Assembly: GCA_035079385.1 (NCBI GenBank) | Contig: JAVHKY010000052.1 | Location: forward strand, 3,844,001 to 3,908,000 | From: Aspidiotus rigidus | Lineage: Eukaryota > Arthropoda > Insecta > Hemiptera > Diaspididae | DNA length: 64,000 nt | Direction: 5' to 3' | Part shown: piece by piece, positions 62,272 to 64,000 of the stretch | How the letters are laid out: every line of letters starts with the position of its first letter | How positions within the stretch are numbered: position 1 is the stretch's first letter | Notes under the pieces: generated by a model | The model's input: the letters and a program-made list of their open reading frames with translations, nothing else | What the model was told of the DNA's origin: nothing | Databases searched by the model: none | Made by a program: the position numbers and the translations under genes

Positions 62272-63300
62272 ATCCAGGGCCTCTGAAAATATGCTTTCAA
62301 CATATATATTGAAGAACGTAGGCGACAGAATACACCCTTGACGTACATTTTTCTTCATCTCGAATTCATCCGAAAGTGAGCCATCATTCAGTTTCACCTT
62401 AGCCATTTGCCGCCAGTACAAGTTTCGGATAATTCTGGCATCTTTACCGTGAACTCCGGCTCTCTCTAAGATCCCCATCATCCGTTCATGTTTCACACTG
62501 TCAAACGCTTTCTCGTAATCAATGAAACACGTATAAACATTTTTGCGCTGGTCATAACAGGTTTGTACTAGCGTGTTAAGCCAGAAAATGGCCTCTTGTG
62601 TGCCCACACCACTTTTGAAGCCAAACTGAGCTTCCCCACTCAACGATTCGAGTTTTCTAAAAAGTCTGGTGTGAAGAATTTTAAGGAATATTTTAAGCGC
62701 GTGACTCATGAGACAAATTGGGCGGTGATCCTTGCATTTTGATGCCTTTGGTTTCTTAGGGAGCATCACAAAAGTGGATTGTAACCAGTCAGTAGGTATT
62801 TCGCCGCTGTTATATATCTGGTTGAAGAACTTCGTCAACATATCCAGATTGCCACCTTCGACCATTTTTAGAAATTCTGCGTGTATTCCATCTGGTCCTG
62901 GTGCCTCGTTACCTTTGGCGGTTTTTATTGCGTGTTCGACCTCACTTTTCAGTATTTCTGGTCCTGAAAGTTCCTCGTTACGTTGAGATTGGAGAAGTGG
63001 TTCCATGTTGTCTTCGAATAATCCTTCGGTGTAACTTTTCCAGAGTTCTTTAATTTGTTGATTGTCCGTGATTGGTATTTTATTTTCGTCATAGAGTATA
63101 GCGAAGTTCTTTTGTTCTTTTATGTAGGTTAAATAAGTCGCCTTTTCGCTGGAGATCCTCTAGTTCCGCGCTTCTTTCCTCCATCCATTTCTCCTTTGCT
63201 TGTTTCATTTCCCTTCGTATATCCTTGTGTATCTTCTTATATCTGGCTTCGTCTTGATTAATTTTGCGTTGTCGGCGAGTTTCCATCATCTATTATATCT
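62272..63300 (-). pseudogene. RTE-like reverse transcriptase, N-terminal and palm A/B part
   Basis: A connecting region at 63089-63289 (KKIHKDIRREMKQAKEKWME) ends in a stop. From 63006 the fingers and palm follow: GNEAPGPDGIHAEFLK, DWLQSTFVMLPKK, CKDHRPICLMSHALKIFLKI, GFKSGVGTQEAIFWL, TCFIDYEKAFDSVKHERM (motif A aspartate) and VRQGCILSPTFFNIYVESIF (motif B). All match RTE-type reverse transcriptases; the usual FR in GFRxGxxT is FK. The frame stays open for about 245 codons and is broken by the MITE just after EALDH, so motif C lies on its other side. Apart from the stop between the two frames the copy is fairly well preserved. Confidence 0.88.
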
Positions 63301-63345
63301 CGTCCGTCATCCACTCCTGCTTTTTGTGTCTGGTCGAATTGCCAA

Positions 63346-64000
63346 TTATTTCCTCGGCGCTCTCCAACAGACTGCTCTTAATTGAGAACCACGTACTCTC
63401 ACCTTACTAAGTTCTGTGTTTATACCGCGTGCATACGAATCCTTCACTTGTTTATTCGTCAGTAGTTTACGTGTGTCGATCTTCTTGGAGTGTGCTGCTC
63501 TCTTAGTTTTAGCTAATTTAAGGGAAGTATTTGCTATTACAGGAGTGTGGTCGGAGCCGATGTCCGCACCTGGGTAGGTACATACTCTCCTTATGAAGTT
63601 GCGAAATCTTTTGTTGATCAGAATAAAATCGATCTGATTCCTCACTATATGACCTGGTTTATCTTGTGGTGACCTCCAGTTGTATAGTCTCCTCGGAGGT
63701 TGTTTGAACCACGTGTTGCTAACGACTAGGTCCTTCTCCAAGCAGTAATCCACCAATCTGTTGCCTCTTTCGTTTCTGTCCCCTAGAGCGTACGGTCCAA
63801 CTATGTTGGTTACTCCATCGCTGCCAATTTCGGCGTTGAAATCTCCCACCACTATGTTGATTTCGTCTTTTCTTGTTGTTTTTAGTGCTCTATGGATTTC
63901 CTCACAGAATTTGTCCACTTCATCGTTGAGATTATCAGCCGTTGGTGCGTACGTTAGAATTACGTTCATTTTGATTGGTTTGGTGTCGATTTGGATCAGC
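63346..64000 (-). pseudogene. RTE-like endonuclease (EEP fold) domain, partial
   Basis: The frame is open from the window edge (IQIDTKPIKMNVILTYAPTA) through VVGDFNAEIGSD (catalytic GDFN), GPYALGDRNERGNRLVDYC, NTWFKQPPRRLYNWRSP, NQIDFILINKRFRNFI and ADIGSDHTPVI (catalytic SDH). These are the hallmarks of the apurinic-like endonuclease of RTE-type elements, often annotated in insects as craniofacial development protein 2-like. The catalytic residues are all present. The frame ends at 63346, after which the same element continues in another frame. The N-terminus (catalytic Asn/Glu motifs) lies outside the window. Confidence 0.88.

Larger units (their letters stand above)
60912..64000 (-). mobile_element. 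RTE-like non-LTR retrotransposon, running off the window end
   Basis: Endonuclease (63346-64000), reverse transcriptase (62272-63300 and 61146-61984) and C-terminal region (60912-61553) follow in order on the reverse strand. Near 60919-60931 the element ends in a short GAA-type simple repeat, as is usual for RTE elements. A 287-bp MITE interrupts it at 61985-62271. The endonuclease frame is still open at the window edge, so the 5' end lies beyond 64000. Confidence 0.85.

Overview
This is a eukaryotic, AT-rich window with the look of an arthropod genome, most likely an insect. The mix of decayed elements points that way: R1-like, RTE-like and I/Jockey-like non-LTR retrotransposons, Penelope-like elements, non-autonomous Helitrons, a hAT relative and several foldback elements. 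There are no bacterial-type genes or operons, no CRISPR array, and no tRNA or rRNA gene that I could recognise. I cannot name the species.

Layout. 0-5 kb: a frameshifted hAT-type (DUF4371-like) transposase fragment and a weak inverted-repeat pair. 8.2-9.1 kb: the tail of an RTE-like reverse transcriptase, then four degenerate tandem repeats. 11.1-13.3 kb: a foldback element with terminal inverted repeats of about 0.4 kb. Inside it lie remains of a cysteine-rich (CXC-like) gene that still shows a GT-AG intron. 16.3-20.4 kb: a Penelope-like reverse transcriptase (reverse strand) cut in two by a nested 2.4-kb inverted-repeat element. That nested element contains a perfect 94-bp palindrome. 23.65-24.78 kb and 29.42-30.36 kb: two related non-autonomous Helitrons in opposite orientation. 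30.55-32.72 kb: a GC-richer, repeat-built block between 16-bp direct repeats with a T-tract at one end, which looks like a retroposed sequence. 35.2-37.6 kb: an R1-like fragment and a second, different Penelope-like fragment. 40.6-41.7 kb: a 5'-truncated I/Jockey-type retrotransposon with an RNase H domain and a 39-nt poly(A) copy. 43.5-47.8 kb: a dense cluster of repeats. This holds a 128-bp direct repeat, a 45-bp unit array that flips orientation, a field of GTCGA motifs, an almost pure AT tract and a composite foldback. 49.8-50.5 kb: a Penelope-type terminal region and a small inverted-repeat element. 57.6-59.0 kb: another member of the 43.8-kb repeat family. 60.9-64.0 kb: an RTE-like retrotransposon (reverse strand, running off the window end) whose reverse transcriptase is split by a 287-bp MITE just before the catalytic YVDD box.

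Host genes are scarce. Three short exon-like pieces with splice-site context are the best candidates: 14231-14356 (+), 48496-48704 (+) and 60582-60775 (-). I recognise none of them. The rest is best read as intergenic or intronic DNA. Nearly all coding signal comes from broken mobile elements, often nested, so no pathway can be reconstructed; the interest lies in insertion history and repeat architecture. Family assignments are from memory of conserved motifs; no database search was possible.
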